From NCBI GenBank assembly GCA_018105865.1, contig CM030832.1:19845519-19909518 (forward strand): DNA of 64,000 bases. The letters run 5' to 3'. The notes under the pieces are model-generated. The model had not been told where the DNA came from, did not search any database, and saw only the letters and a list, made by a program, of their open reading frames with translations. The DNA comes from Metaphire vulgaris (Eukaryota > Annelida > Clitellata > Crassiclitellata > Megascolecidae). The position numbers and the translations under genes were made by a program. Below, piece by piece: positions 28,748 to 39,635 of this stretch (positions are counted from its first letter, which is position 1; every line of letters starts with the position of its first letter).

Positions 28748-28960
28748 TTGTTCAGGTTTGCGGATTGTGGATTAACCCCCCTTCGTGGGGTTGCCGGTAT
28801 AGCATATTATAATGACTCCCATATAATAATAACTCCCCCTCTCATTATTATATGTATAATAAAGACTCCCCTTCATTATTATATATATAATAATAACTCT
28901 CTCTATATTATAATAACTCCCAGAAGAAGTAGGCCTAAAAATTGAAAAATAACCCCAATT
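28748..28960. other. AT-rich, palindromic non-coding stretch
   Basis: Repeated tattataatgactccc / ataataataactccc words with many self-complementary TATAAT pieces. No ORF of interest. Confidence 0.5.
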
Positions 28961-28974
28961 TATAAAAATGTCTC

Positions 28975-29250
28975 TAAAATGGTTATATGAAATTATAGAC
29001 CCATTTCCAATCTCCCAGTTTTCCTAAAATTCTTGAAAGGGCAATGCTTACCAGAATGTTAAACTACTTAGATGCATTTAATATGCTATCCACTGATCAA
29101 TATGGTTTCAGCCCTATTTCTCCACTTAAATGCCAATAATGAATTTAATTGATACCAGAACAACAAATTTTGAATCCCACAAGCACACTATTTGGAACAA
29201 TCCTCGATATAAAAAAAGCTTTTGGTGCTCTAGATCATGGTATCTGAGCT
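28975..29250 (+). pseudogene. LINE RT fragment (fingers to motif A)
   Basis: Plus-strand reading PISNLPVF, KILERAMLTRMLNYLDAF-like, STDQYGFS, then HTIFGTILDIKKAFGALDH-like (motif A region) with several frameshifts. A short, decayed piece of a CR1-like RT. Confidence 0.6.
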
Positions 29251-29261
29251 GGCTTCTGAAA

Positions 29262-29745
29262 AACTAAGCGACTTGACGACTTCTATAGCACCGTACGCAC
29301 GACGAAGGTCGAAGTCAAAGGCGCTTTGAAGTTTGACATACTTTGGCATGCCGATGGCGAACGTCGGATAACAGAGACAGCGTAAAGTCAGCCCTGATGG
29401 AAACGACGGAAATCGCCGCCCAAACGCCCACGGTAGCGAATCCCGTAGAAAGGAGCCTTTCGCTGTAGAACCGTCCGCACCAGGCACGTAAAAGGAACAA
29501 AAACACGGGATGAGATGTTGAAAATTCCGCGGATGTTGTAAGAACTGTCCGCGAGGCGAGCCACACGGAGGATTGCTGAGATGCGGACTCCCGTGAGTAA
29601 ACCGTCGTCGAGCTAGGTGAATCCGACTTTGGATGGAATTCCAGGTTACAATTAGAACGGATGTCGCAGCATTCCCGCACGGGTATCTAGTCTGCAGTTC
29701 TGCCAGGCCGCGTTGATAGAAAAATCGCAAAACAAGATGGCGGAC
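29262..29745 (-). other. LINE 3'-like or unassigned GC-rich stretch
   Basis: The left edge (ttctatagcaccgtacgcac, gaaggtcgaagtcaaaggcg) resembles LINE 3' UTR ends seen at 14950 and 59065. The 166- and 121-residue minus-strand frames overlap each other and show no motif I trust. Confidence 0.35.
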
Positions 29746-29931
29746 CAGACAAGCGACGAATCAGCGACTAAAACCGTCCTAATCCACCCGAGAAAAGCGC
29801 AGAGGACCTCCCGAAAATGACGGGAAGGTCACTACTCGCACATTTTGCGCTAAGACGTGCGCAAAATATCGTCGAACCGCCCAGAACGGCGCTTTTCCGA
29901 GGCATGCACAGGAGCATGTAGCAGAAAGTTG

Positions 29932-29966
29932 GAAACGGCGCCACCGGAAGATGGCGCCGTTTCCGG
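29932..29966. repeat. Perfect short hairpin GGAAACGGCGCCA
   Basis: 13-bp arms ggaaacggcgcca / tggcgccgtttcc around an 8-nt loop ccggaaga. It lies at the edge of the LINE-G 3' side. Another weaker inverted pair (cacattttgcgc / gcgcaaaat) is at 29838-29868. Confidence 0.7.
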
Positions 29967-29989
29967 CAATACGCCGTCATGTAACTTTG

Positions 29990-31144
29990 TGTACTATTTC
30001 TTCTGTTGTTTTAAGTAATGTTTCATTAAATATTTTCCCTTTAGTGTTTAAATCCTCTGTGTTATCTATTTATTTGAATTCATTTATGAGAGTTTCCTTG
30101 TATTCTTCTTTTAACTCTTCATTAGAGTCGAAATCTTTCCAGTCATATCTGATGTGATGAGTTTTGTTCTTCAGTTTTTAAAGTTTGAGTTGTAAATGTG
30201 CGACAACTGGAACATGATCACTTCCACAATCTGCTCCCGGATATGTCTTTGCTTGCTTGACATTGTTTCGAAATCTTTGTTTGATTGCAATATAATCTAT
30301 CTGATTTCTTATTCTGTCTCCAGACCTCTTCCATGTCCATAATCTTCTGGGATGATTAACGAACCATGTGTTGGAATGACCATTTCGTTTTCTTCGCACC
30401 ATTCCACCCATTTATCTCCACGATCATTTCTTACACCTAGACCATGTGGACCTACAGTTTTGTTGTAAACTCCCTTTCCCACTTTTGAATTTAAATCACC
30501 CATCAACAATATTATTTATTGTGAAGTGCAAGCTTTTACGGTCTTATGCAGATTTTCATAGAACAAGTCTATTTCTTTTTCAGTATGATCTTGAGTTGGT
30601 GCATAAACTTGTATGATGCTGAGATCAAATGGTCGTGCTTGCAACTTCACCAATAGCACTCTAGGAGATACAGCCCAGAATTCCTTGTAAGCTTTTGCTG
30701 TTTCTTCATCTAGTATTATTGCTACTCCTCCTCTATGTATTTCTTCTCCAGAGAATATAATTGTCGTATTTTCGGATCTAAATTTTCCGCTGCCTAACCA
30801 TATAGCTTCTGCCACTCCCATGATATTTACCTTTAGTCTTCTCATTTCCTGCATCACATTTGCTAGTTTACCTGGTTGAAATAAGGTGTTCACATTCCAT
30901 GTTCCCACTTTAAGTTTTTCTCTCACGTTTATCTTTTCTGTCTTGTGTCTGTAGGCAGTCTTTGAATTTTGTTCGGAAGTATTGTCCGACATTCCCTACT
31001 AGTAGATAGATTATGTGGTTCTTCTTCTACATTCTCTTCTTCACTTGCACTTTTCTTGTCCATAGTTATTCTTAGCAAGTTACAGCAGTGGTTTGCTATT
31101 GCCTTCTGCTGGTTTTTACCAGGGTTTGCTCCCTTATGCGATTG
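29990..31144 (-). pseudogene. LINE-G endonuclease domain and N-terminal region
   Basis: Minus-strand: NPGKNQQKAIANHCCNLLRI (31120), SASEEENVEEEP, then the EEP domain: LKVGTWNVNTLFQPGKL (30910), MGVAEAIWLGSGKF, IIQVYAPTQD (30610), LLMGDLNSKVGKGVYN (30510), RIRNQIDYIAIKQRF (30300) and DCGSDHVPVVAHL (30215), ending in a KDFDSNEELKEEYKE linker (30110). All expected motifs of an APE-like LINE endonuclease are present, including NQIDY and SDH. Stops near 30515 and 30415 and a frameshift break it. The ORF continues upstream at 32052-32241. Confidence 0.85.
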
Positions 31145-31192
31145 CTCAAAGGTAGGGTTTCCAGATGACTTTTTGCTAAAAGAGAACATTCA

Positions 31193-31255
<63 letters not shown>

Positions 31256-31345
31256 CTTGACAATTTCTTAAGCGCAGTAACATAGCTAGGTGTCTAAAGT
31301 CAAAGGCGCTGTACAGGGAACGAAACGTTAAACAAATGCGTCTTG
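31193..31345 (-). mobile_element. LINE 3' end with (TTA)n tail inside the hAT element
   Basis: About 60 bp of (TTA)n, then atcttgacaatttcttaagc, gcagtaacatagctaggtgt and ctaaagtcaaaggcgctgta. Same family as the piece at 14890-15010, and also inside a hAT element there. Confidence 0.7.
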
Positions 31346-31559
31346 AGATGTCAATTTCGTTCATAGTAAAAATAGAGAACATTCTGAACAAAAAGAGAAC
31401 AAACAAATTTTCAAAAATTAATATTAATTTAATAAAATTAATTACTTCAATTCAGTCATTCATTTCCTCTTCGCCGTCTTCTCCATCATCACTTATGTAT
31501 TTATCTGATGATTGGACATTCTTCAAGAAATCCGCATTGTCAATAATACTCTTTTCTAA

Positions 31560-31780
31560 AACCCCTTACAATTAATTTCCTTGAAATTGTACGTTATCAT
31601 TGCAATGCCTTTGACAGTCGAAGTTTTCAATCTGTTTCTCTCTTTTGTCCATTGAATCTGTATCTGGCTGAAAATACGTTCAACGTTGGCATTCTGTGCA
31701 GGCAAGGCGAAAAAGAATTGACAAATAATCAATAATTCATAATAATATTCAGAATTTTGGAAAGAATTGAAATATAACAC
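31560..31780 (-). pseudogene. hAT transposase C-terminal fragment
   Basis: 74-residue frame with FFALPAQNANVERIFSQIQI, then QWTKERNRLKTSTVKGI. This is the hAT dimerisation domain (LPxxNAxVERxFS ... K.RNRL). Upstream catalytic parts are deleted. Correctly placed within the TIR-bounded element. Confidence 0.85.
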
Positions 31781-32051
31781 CCATTTTTCATGCTTAATTA
31801 AATAAATATTAAATAATTACATTTTAAAAGTAATGATTGATATAATTGTATTTTGTAATTTGGTTTTTTCTTTTAATTTCTTTATTATTACCAAATTACA
31901 GTGAGAATAATTAAAAATTAACTTCTACTTAACTTTATTTGACTAAAAACAAAAGAGAACTTCAGTAAAAAAAGAAAGAGTAAAAAAGATCCGACCTAAA
32001 AAGAGAACATGTTCTCTTTAAAAGAGACGTTCTGGAAACCCTACTCAAAGG

Positions 32052-32290
32052 AATCAGAGTAACACCGGTTTTTCCGATGCACAAATAACGGATGTAGTTT
32101 TGTGACGACCGTTTCAACTGGCAGAGTAGTCCGGTTCCAGGCGTGTTGATATTTATACGATGTGACTGCAGTGCGCTTACGGTTGGAGATAACTGAAATT
32201 GGTCTCTGAAATGTCCGCCCCACACGATGGCCACGGCGCAAGTCCTCAAATAAAACTGCCGAGCGAAAGGATGTCCAAACCGACGACGCA
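32052..32290 (-). pseudogene. LINE-G N-terminal region, upstream part
   Basis: Minus-strand 66-residue frame (GHRVGRTFQRPISVIS ... FVHRKNRCYSDSFE), which fuses in frame with the part at 31144 once the hAT insertion is removed. No domain recognised. Probably the region before the endonuclease. Confidence 0.5.
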
Positions 32291-32674
32291 TAGATGCTAA
32301 AGGTCAGACATCCGATGATAATCCCAGATCAAGAAGTTGATCGCGCGTGTACACTGTTATTGCCATTCTCCTATTTAACGGACGACGGCGCAACAAAAAT
32401 CCTCATATATCGGCTGTTCATGACGAAGAGAGATCTTACGCTACCAAAGATGGCGGCTCAATGTAGATTTGAATCGCCGACGATTCACGACAGGATAGCA
32501 CGCTGGATCCTCTAAGAACTTAACCGCGTTGTCGGGTAAAACTTTAAGATACTTGTCACTTCAATAAATCCGTACGTGTAAGGCATCGAGTGCAAAGTTA
32601 TAGCAATCTCACAAAATTTTAATATTTACAAGGCATGCACACCGCATGCGGGCGGCTATAAGTTCCCCCTAGGC
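32291..32674. other. Unassigned non-coding stretch
   Basis: A 74-residue plus-strand frame shows no motif. I see no repeats. Confidence 0.35.
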
Positions 32675-32742
32675 CTAATAATAATAATAATAATAATCAT
32701 AATCATAATCATAATCATAATCATAATCATAATAACAATAAT
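32675..32742. repeat. (TAA)n / (CATAAT)n microsatellite
   Basis: Seven TAA units, then about eight copies of TCATAA. The minus-strand poly-Tyr/Asp frame over it is an artefact. Confidence 0.9.
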
Positions 32743-32844
32743 GTGATTTTAAGTGGTTTAGGAGGCCAAGTAAGCCTGTGTGAAAACCACATACTCCCAT
32801 ATAAAAATAAAAATCTATGCCCCGCGAAAACGTGGATAATAAAG

Positions 32845-33721
32845 TAAGTAAGTAAAGTAAAATCTCGTGGATTTCTATAGCGCCTTGGGAACAGCACAAC
32901 AGTAGCTGCTTCTTCTTAGCCGCTCAGCCTCTCTTAAAATAGCTATGGGGAAGGTATGTTATCAGCCAGGCAATAGTCAACATCCAAAGGGCAGTGAGGC
33001 TAGGTTGTTACAGCTATGGAGGATATGATTTTAGAAAAAAGGAGTGATTTAAGCTTGGACCTGAAGACTTGAGGAGATAGTGCAGGAATTATAGTTAATG
33101 AGGATTCAGATTAAATTGTTTGAAAGTGTCCAAGACTGCGGAGGGAAGCTGGGATCGAGTTCCAAAGTTCAGGTGAAGATGAGAAGATGAGAAGGCACGG
33201 TTGCAAATTTTCAGAAATGACTGATTGAGTGGGCGCGACAGAGTGAGGTAAGATGATGAACGTATGCGTCGAGGAGGCTGAGGGGTTAATAGTGATCTAA
33301 GGTAGACAGGTTTTGATGACTGAAGTGAGCTATATGTAAGTGTTATTATCTTATATTGAATACGTTCTGTTATTTTAAGCCAATGTAATGATTCTAGTAT
33401 GGGTGAAATATGGGAGGATTGAGGTGACTTAATAAGAGCACGAGCAAGTGCATTTTGTATTGACTGCAGTTTGTTGATAGAGGCTTTGGGAAGGTTATAG
33501 TAGAGGGAGTTACAGTAATCTAATTTGGAGTAGACTATTGAGGTGGCAATTGTGGAGGCAGTTTTAGTATTTAGGAAAGGGCGTAGTTGGGAGATTTGTG
33601 ATTCGAAGTTTAGGAAAGAATCAAATTTGAATCCTACATTTCTAGCAGTTGGAACAGGGATAACTGCAGTGTCAGAAGCCAAAACTAGTTTAGGATTGTC
33701 AATTTTTTTGAGTTGTTGGCG
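32845..33721 (-). mobile_element. LINE-C, 3' part (best copy)
   Basis: 3' tail (TTAC)n at 32845-32862, then the 3' UTR (agcgccttgggaacagcaca ... gggcagtgaggctagg), and the C-terminal ORF at 33095-33721. It is interrupted at 33721 by gypsy-1 and continues at 38320. This is the reference copy for the LINE-C fragments elsewhere in the window. Confidence 0.85.
33095..33721 (-). pseudogene. LINE-C reverse transcriptase C-terminal half
   Basis: About 209 residues open: [98 protein letters not shown] and the final LHLNFGTRSQLPSAV. This is the post-catalytic half of a CR1/L2-like RT. The upstream LNPSKTEFLLIGL motif lies beyond gypsy-1 at 38330-38375, so the ORF was split by that insertion. Confidence 0.85.
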
Positions 33722-33948
33722 TGATTGGACACTTGCAAGCCACGCCTCAACCAATAGCGTATAGCTGCTATAGTATTAGAATATATATTCTATAGAGTAG
33801 TTAGTTTCAGCGTCAGTCGCTCTCACACAGTCGAAGACTCTCACTCTAAGTTGCGTCCTGGATACGAACATTAGTATATGAAGTTATAATATATGAAGTT
33901 ATAATACATCTGAGTTGATTATAATTATAGGCGCTAGGAAAACGCCAC
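33722..33948 (+). repeat. gypsy-1 5' LTR
   Basis: tgattggacacttgcaagcc ... taggcgctaggaaaacgccac. A direct internal repeat tatatgaagttataa occurs twice. It matches 38094-38318 with a few substitutions. Confidence 0.92.
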
Positions 33949-34015
33949 TTGGTGTCATCAGCGGAAACGAACTCACAGCCTTGCGTTTAATTTTAAAAAG
34001 TGAACATTAGTTACT

Positions 34016-34736
34016 ATGGCGACCAGATCGAACATTCCTCTGCCGGAGAAACTGGATCTGAATGCGGCGATCCTATGTGTGGAGTTCCGTCGATTCCAAG
34101 GCCAATGGAAAAATTATTGTATCGCTGCGAAAGTGTCTGGAGAAACTGCAGAAGTTCAGGCTGCGACTCTCCTAGCCTGCATTGGATCCGACGCATACGT
34201 CACTTTTGAGTCGATGACGTTGACTGAGGAGCAACGGAAGAGTACGACTGACATTCTAGAGGCCTTCGAACGGTCCTGCGTTGGCGAGTTGAATGAGGTC
34301 TACGAGAGATACTTGTTCAACACCAGGAAACAGAGTCCTGGTGAATCGTTCGATGTATTCGCTGCAGATTTGCGACGCCTCGTCCGCTCGTGTGGATTCG
34401 GTGCAGCGGAGTCTTCCATGATTCGCGACCGTATTGTCCTTGGGATCCACGACGACGTAACCAGCCGGAAACTGCTTGGGACGCAAGGACTCGACCTTCA
34501 AAAGGCCATCGACATCTGCAAGGCACAAGAGGCGACCGCCCGCCATTTTAAAGCCATCACGGAGACGGGAGCAGTCAACGCTTTGCTCCGAGACTCTCCG
34601 CCTCGCCGTGATTACAGTCAGCATCGTCGTCAGCACGATGTTGCGAAACAAGGGAATCGTCGACACGAGACCCGAGATCAAAGGCATCCGAGTTAACACC
34701 GGAATCGCCCTGAAAAAGGTACAGTTAGAGATTCTT
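34016..34736 (+). pseudogene. gypsy-1 gag
   Basis: 226-residue frame from ATG 34016: MATRSNIPLPEKLDLN, FRRFQGQWKNYCIAAKVSGE, LNEVYERYLFNTRKQSPGES, IRDRIVLGIHDDVTSRKLL. The FxxRKQxxGESxxxFxxDLRxL ... RDRIVxGI pattern is that of Ty3/gypsy capsid proteins. It would assemble the particle. The frame stops at 34694 just before the zinc knuckles, which are read in another frame from about 34738. Confidence 0.8.
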
Positions 34737-34737
34737 G

Positions 34738-35284
34738 TCGTTTCTGTGGGCGTAGCCATGAGCGCGGCAAGAATAACTGTCCAGCTTTTGGCGCTGTGTG
34801 TCGGCGCTGCAATGAGAAAAACCACTACGCTTCCCAGTGTGAAAAGAGAAATTCTTCGTACGGTAGCGTCAAGCAGCTATCTGATTCTTTCGAATCCGTT
34901 CTCGTTCTGAATTCCACTGATTCAGGAGGCCGTGTATTTACGCATTTGCTGATAAATGGAATGGTTGTCCGATTTATGATTGATTCTGGCTCTACGATCA
35001 CAGCCATTTCATCGTCGATTTACGAAAACCTTCATTTGCGGCCAGCGCTGCGTCCAGCGAAATCAGTTCTCAGAATGTTTAGCGGTCTAGAGCTGCCGAC
35101 AGCAGTAGTTATCGACCTCACGATTACTCATTCGACGACGAAAAAACAATTGCAGACGGAAATTTATGTCACTGATCATGACAGTCCTATTCTTGGTATG
35201 TCAATTTGCCAGGAACTGGATCTCCTGCGCGTTATGGAGCACAACATCTGTGCGACCGAAGCTGTTTCGCCACCTGCGTTATAG
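34738..35284 (+). pseudogene. gypsy-1 nucleocapsid knuckles and protease
   Basis: FCGRSHERGKNNCPAFGAVC and CRRCNEKNHYASQCEK are zinc knuckles (about 34740-34850). The 162-residue frame then gives the aspartic protease: VVRFMIDSGSTITAISSSIY (DSGS active site, about 34970) and DSPILGMSICQELDLL (ILG flap-like motif, about 35190). Stop at 35282 before the RT. Confidence 0.8.
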
Positions 35285-35290
35285 AAACAG

Positions 35291-36691
35291 GTGACTGAAG
35301 CTGATGTCTTTGCTCGTTTTGGCGACCTGTTCGACGGAAACCTGGGACTGATGGAAGGTACTGTCCATCTGGATATAGATCCGTCGTATCGACCAGTGCA
35401 GCTACCACTGCGTCGAATTGCAATTGCAGTCAAGGACAGAGTTGAAAACGAACTTCAGCAGATGGTTTCGCAAGGGATAATTACGTCAGTAACGGAGTCA
35501 ACGGCCTGGGTCTCTGCGTTGGTTGTCACCATCTAGAATAACGTCAAACTCAGACTGTGTCTTGACCCTACAAGGACCCTGAACCCTGCGTTGATCAGAA
35601 GCAGGTACTGTCTGCCGACCCTCGACGACATCTTGCACAAGCTGTCTGGGGTTCGAGTTTTTAGCACAGTGGATTGTCAAAATGCCTTCAACATACTTCA
35701 GCTTGACCACGAATCAAGTCTACTATGTACTTTTGAAACGCCTTTTGCCCGTTTCAGATATCTACGTCTTCCTTATGGTCTTTCGGTTTCGTCAGAAATT
35801 TTTCAAGCACGAATACATGCAGCACTTTCTGGACTGAAAGGGATTTTCTGCATTGCCGATGACATTCTTATAACTGGTTCTGGCAACACGCAGAAAGAAG
35901 CAATGCAGGACCACGATACCGATTTAATTGCTCTTTTTCAGAGATGTCGAGAGAAGAGAGTTAAATTGAACAGAGAAAAAATGAAACTTCATCGAGAGTG
36001 CATCACTTTTATGGGCCATGACTTAACGAAAGACGGATTAAAGCCTTCCGCCTCGAAAATCGAAGCCATTGAAAACTTCGCGCAACCAGAAGATAAAGCA
36101 GCACTTCAGCGTCTTCTCGGGATGGCCAACTATCTTTCAAGATACTGCCCCCACTACAGTGACGTCACGTCGGTGCTTCGTGAGCTTTTTAAGTCCGACT
36201 CGCATTTAAGATGGGATGAACGTCACACTGAAGCCTTCGAGAAATTGAAAGGTATGTTAAAATCTGCGCCTGTTATAGCCTATTTTAATGACAAGAAGGA
36301 CTTGCTTATTCTGTGTGATAGCTCACAGAATGGCGTGGGAGCTCTGCTCCTTAAGGGAAATCGTGTAGTAGAGTATGCTAGCCGTGCATTAACAGACGCG
36401 GAACAAGGATGAAGCCAACTGGAACGGGAATGTCTATCAGTATGCTTTGCTATGGAGAAATTTCATTACTACACATATGCAAGAACGGTAAAAGTTCAAA
36501 ATGACCATAAACCTTTATTGGCTACATTCAAAAAGTCTCTGTCTTCTGCGCCAAAAAGGTTCCAGCGCCTGTTGTTAAAGTTACAAAGATATGATTTTGA
36601 AATGGAATACGTTGCTGGCCGAGATTTTAATTTTGGCAGACGCCATCAGCCGAGCTTACATTGCCAGAGGCACTCAGCAGGAGTTCAGTGA
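35291..36691 (+). pseudogene. gypsy-1 reverse transcriptase and RNase H
   Basis: RT start FARFGDLFDG ... YRPVQLPLRRIAIAVKDRVE. Stop TAG at 35534, then LRLCLDP, YCLPTLDDILHKLSGV, VFSTVDCQNAFNIL (motif A), LPYGLSVSSEIFQ and FCIADDILITGSG (motif C, IADD in place of YxDD, about 35855). MGHDLTKDGLKP and LQRLLGMANYLSRYCPHYSD follow. RNase H: LLILCDSSQNGVGALLL (first Asp), a stop TGA at 36409, then ERECLSVCFAMEKF (Glu) and VQNDHKPLL (Asp). Most of the RT is open (273 residues, 35591-36412). Confidence 0.85.
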
Positions 36692-37749
36692 GGAAATCGC
36701 TTTCCTAGAGACAGCAGATGCGGAGCAAGAAGCAGAAACTCGATTAATAACATCTCCATCTACTCTGAAACTCATCACAGACGCAACATCCGATCCGTCT
36801 TACATCCGACTGAAAGAACAGATTTATCGAGGCTGGCCCGACTCGCCGAAGGGGCTGACAGCCGACGTTCGACCTTTTGCGACCTTTGGAGATGAATTAT
36901 TGGTCTGTCGAGGACTCGTCTACAAAGGACATCGTCTTGTCGTACCAGCACCGGCGAGACAAGAAATTCTAAACCGTCTACACTCGTCTCATATTGGACT
37001 AAACAGTTGACTACGTCGAGCGAGGGAGGTGGTTTTCTGGCCAAATTTGACCTGTGAACTCCGAGAGAAAGTTCTGGTGTCACATCTGCAACACATTCAG
37101 AGACTTGTCTCCGAAAGAACCACTGGCACCCATTCCCCCATTCAGTGGGAAAGAGTTAACGTCATTCTTGCATAGTGATAACAGTCCATTTAACTCAATG
37201 GAATTTAAAAAATTCGCAGACAAATACGAGTTTCAAGATGTCTTAAATTCACCAATGCATAGCCAGAGAAATGGCAAAGCAGAGTCAGCAGTTAAAATGG
37301 CTAAGAAGCTGATGAAGAAAGCTTTAGATGGAAATTTAGACCCATACATTTCCTTAATGGAGTGGGAAAATTGTCCTTCCGAGAGATTGAGTCTAAGCCC
37401 CGCGCAAATTATGTTTGGGCGTCGAACGCGCAAAAAATTGCCTATCAGCCGTAAACTACTGGATACGCCTTCTGCTGCCAAGGTCCAGCAGGCATTAGAA
37501 AGATCAAAATTGAAGCAAGCCGCTCACTACGATAAAAAATGCACACAACCGACGGAAGCTAGAGAAGGGAGACACTTGTCGCGTAAAGGTACGATCGACC
37601 GACGACCACTGGAAGAAAGCGGAAATTACAGACGTCCTTCCACATCGATCGTATCAACTTCGGCTGGACGACGGCTTAATCAAGCGAAGAATCTCACGTC
37701 ATGTCAGGTTCTCCTTGGAACCCCCTGTCATTTTCCAGGAGGAAAGTGA
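36692..37749 (+). pseudogene. gypsy-1 integrase with internal deletion
   Basis: The 139-residue frame 36591-37010 ends in the HHCC zinc part (LNRLHSSHIGLN). The 231-residue frame 37054-37749 has LHSDNSPFNSMEFKKFADKY (second Asp) and SQRNGKAESAVKMAKKLM (Glu), then a C-terminal LERSKLKQAAHYDKK part. The stretch with the first Asp between about 37130 and 37160 (the VDYxSxxxEV region in relatives) is missing, so the catalytic triad is incomplete. This element cannot integrate on its own. Confidence 0.75.
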
Positions 37750-38086
37750 AGGACAAGGACAACCATCAATATAAGGGGAAGAAGACAGCCGTTCGAGACC
37801 ACCGTACAAATCACTGGTGCATGAAGATCAACACTCCACCAGCGCTGCGAATGAACCATCATCTGATACAACTGAGGCAACCCCAGCGCCACCTAGGGAA
37901 CAACAAATAACTACTAGAGGAGCTGAACCATATAAGACTAGATCTGGCAGTACTGTCAGAAAGCCATCTAGATATAAATAGTTAACATTTTAAATTTCCT
38001 TTTAGATGACTGATGAAGTTTTAAAAGAACTGCTATAAAATATTATTTTTCTTAATTAGATAATGAGCCTCATTAATGGGAAGAGA
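37750..38086. other. gypsy-1 3' non-coding part
   Basis: Sequence between integrase and the 3' LTR. It includes a short frame (actagatctggcagtactgt ... ccatctagatataaa) resembling the C-terminal end of gypsy pol (TRSGR...P.RY), then the purine tract at 38075-38086. Confidence 0.5.
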
Positions 38087-38319
38087 TGTGACGTGATTGG
38101 ACACTTGCAAGCCACGCCTCAACCAAGAGCGTAGCTGCTATAGTCTTAGATTATATATTCTATAGAGTAGTTAGTTTCAGCGTCAGTCGCTCTCACACAG
38201 TCGAAGACTCTCACTCTCAGTTGCGTCCTGGATACGAACATTAATATATGAAGTTATAATATATGAAGTTATAATACATCTGAGTTGATTATAATTATAG
38301 GCGTTAGGAAAACGCCACA
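38087..38319 (+). repeat. gypsy-1 3' LTR
   Basis: Starts TGTGACGTGATTGGACAC directly after a purine tract and ends aaaacgccaca. Pair of 33722-33948. Confidence 0.92.
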
Positions 38320-38390
38320 GTCCAATTAAAAGAAACTCTGTCTTAGATGGGTTAAGAGTGAATACGAGTGAAACGCAGGGCAAGATGCAT
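38320..38390 (-). pseudogene. LINE-C RT fragment upstream of gypsy-1
   Basis: Minus-strand TLNPSKTEFLLIGL, the conserved LNPxKTExL motif after the RT palm. Directly continuous with QQLKK at 33715 apart from gypsy-1. Confidence 0.75.
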
Positions 38391-39307
38391 CAGGCTGAGA
38401 AAATGTGCATCCTAAAGATATTGGGCCACTAGAGCTCATTGAATGCGCGGTTTCCTGAGCCCGCATTGGCCTCCTGAATGAGAGGCCCTCTCAAATGACT
38501 GCTGTGCCACTAGCATACAGTGAACTCCGGTAGAGTGTGGGAGAGCGCGTCGACCGTGTGCTTCTCACGCTAGAATGGGTTTGCACCAAGGCAATTAAAT
38601 ACCAAAGGCAGGCCAGGAAACCTTTTGCATACAGGTCAAGTAAGCGTGGCTATATGACGTGACTGGGGGATTGGAGGGACTGTTGCTACTGATAAATCGT
38701 ATCTAAGAAAGTAAATGGTACCTACCTTTTCTTTTTTAAACAACTTTATCTCTTAAACTTCACAGACGTTTCGAAATACCAACCATCTTCTTGTATTAAC
38801 CTGGTATAGCTGATTTTTTAAAAGTTTAGATTGAAAACATCAACTATAAGCATTACAACAACCATGCAAAAGCAAGAGAATGTTCAAATGGAGGCTCTAT
38901 CTAAGAATGTTTTAGTTTGTTTATTTGTTGACTGTTTCTCGTTTATTTGCGTTGACACATCAAATTCTAGTATTGACATGCTCAAAATAAAGATACTAGT
39001 CTTATTACGATAAAAAAAAAATCAGTTAAGAAAACAAAGCGTTCAATAAAGTCTTGATCTGCAAGGAAAGCAATTACTGATTATCACTGAATAATAAACA
39101 TGAGAAAGTGCAGATATTGTATAATGCGAATAATAATGAAAAATTTAGAGAGAGTGTGAATATTGAAATTGCTAATTAATTGATTAACGAATACAATGCC
39201 TAGTAAAACGAACATAATTATAGATAATTTGTAGTCAACACAAGGTTTAATAATGTAAATAAAAGATACCAAAATGGAGTAAACACCCACCAGTAGATAC
39301 CTTTAGT
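38391..39307. other. Unassigned AT-rich stretch
   Basis: No ORF above 60 residues with a motif. No repeats recognised. Probably old degraded repeat. Confidence 0.4.
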
Positions 39308-39635
39308 CAGTGTTTATTCTAGCCACCTTGACATTGTGGGGGAAATTTTGAAATGTTTGGGGGGGGGGGGCAAGATCTAAGTTTCCAAAAAGCTTGACAA
39401 GTAAAGGAAGATTACCTTCCTTTTAAAATGGGCTGACAACCTCCCTAATATTTCGAATGGCCTTCCAAGTAAAATATAGTCATCCTTACATTTTCCCCCT
39501 CCAAAACAATAAAAGCCCCCATCGAAACATTTTGGAGGGAAATTTCCATCCCCATGCAAGTTTGCAACATATTAAAAATTGGGGGGTCTTTAAAGCTTTG
39601 GGGTATTCCCCCAGAGGAGGCCTAAAATAAAGTAA
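39308..39635. mobile_element. Degraded hAT MITE, sister of 13389-13665
   Basis: The left end CAGTGTTTATTCTAGCCACC is identical over 20 bases to the 13389 element. The interior shares gggggaaattttgaaatgtt and cttgacaag. The right end (cctaaaataaagta) is decayed and no target duplication is visible. Confidence 0.7.

Larger units (their letters stand above)
31153..32043 (-). mobile_element. hAT element with TAGGGTTTCCAGA ends
   Basis: Inverted ends TAGGGTTTCCAGA / complement, with an inner match (aaaagagaacat). Perfect 8-bp target duplication CTCAAAGG (31145-31152 and 32044-32051). It is 891 bp. It holds the C-terminal end of a hAT transposase on the minus strand and a LINE tail inserted at 31193. 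Removing the element with one duplication copy makes the LINE-G frame continuous (FE then QSHKGANPG). Confidence 0.92.
33722..38319 (+). mobile_element. gypsy-1: Ty3/gypsy-like element with both LTRs
   Basis: 5' LTR 33722-33948 and 3' LTR 38087-38319, nearly identical. A primer-site-like TTGGTGTCATCAGCGG follows the 5' LTR. A purine tract (aatgggaagaga) precedes TGTGACGTGATTGG at the 3' LTR. The first bases of the 5' LTR differ from the 3' LTR and no target duplication is evident, so its extreme left end may have been trimmed. Order gag-PR-RT-RNase H-IN. Inserted in LINE-C between QQLKK and LLIGL. Confidence 0.88.
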
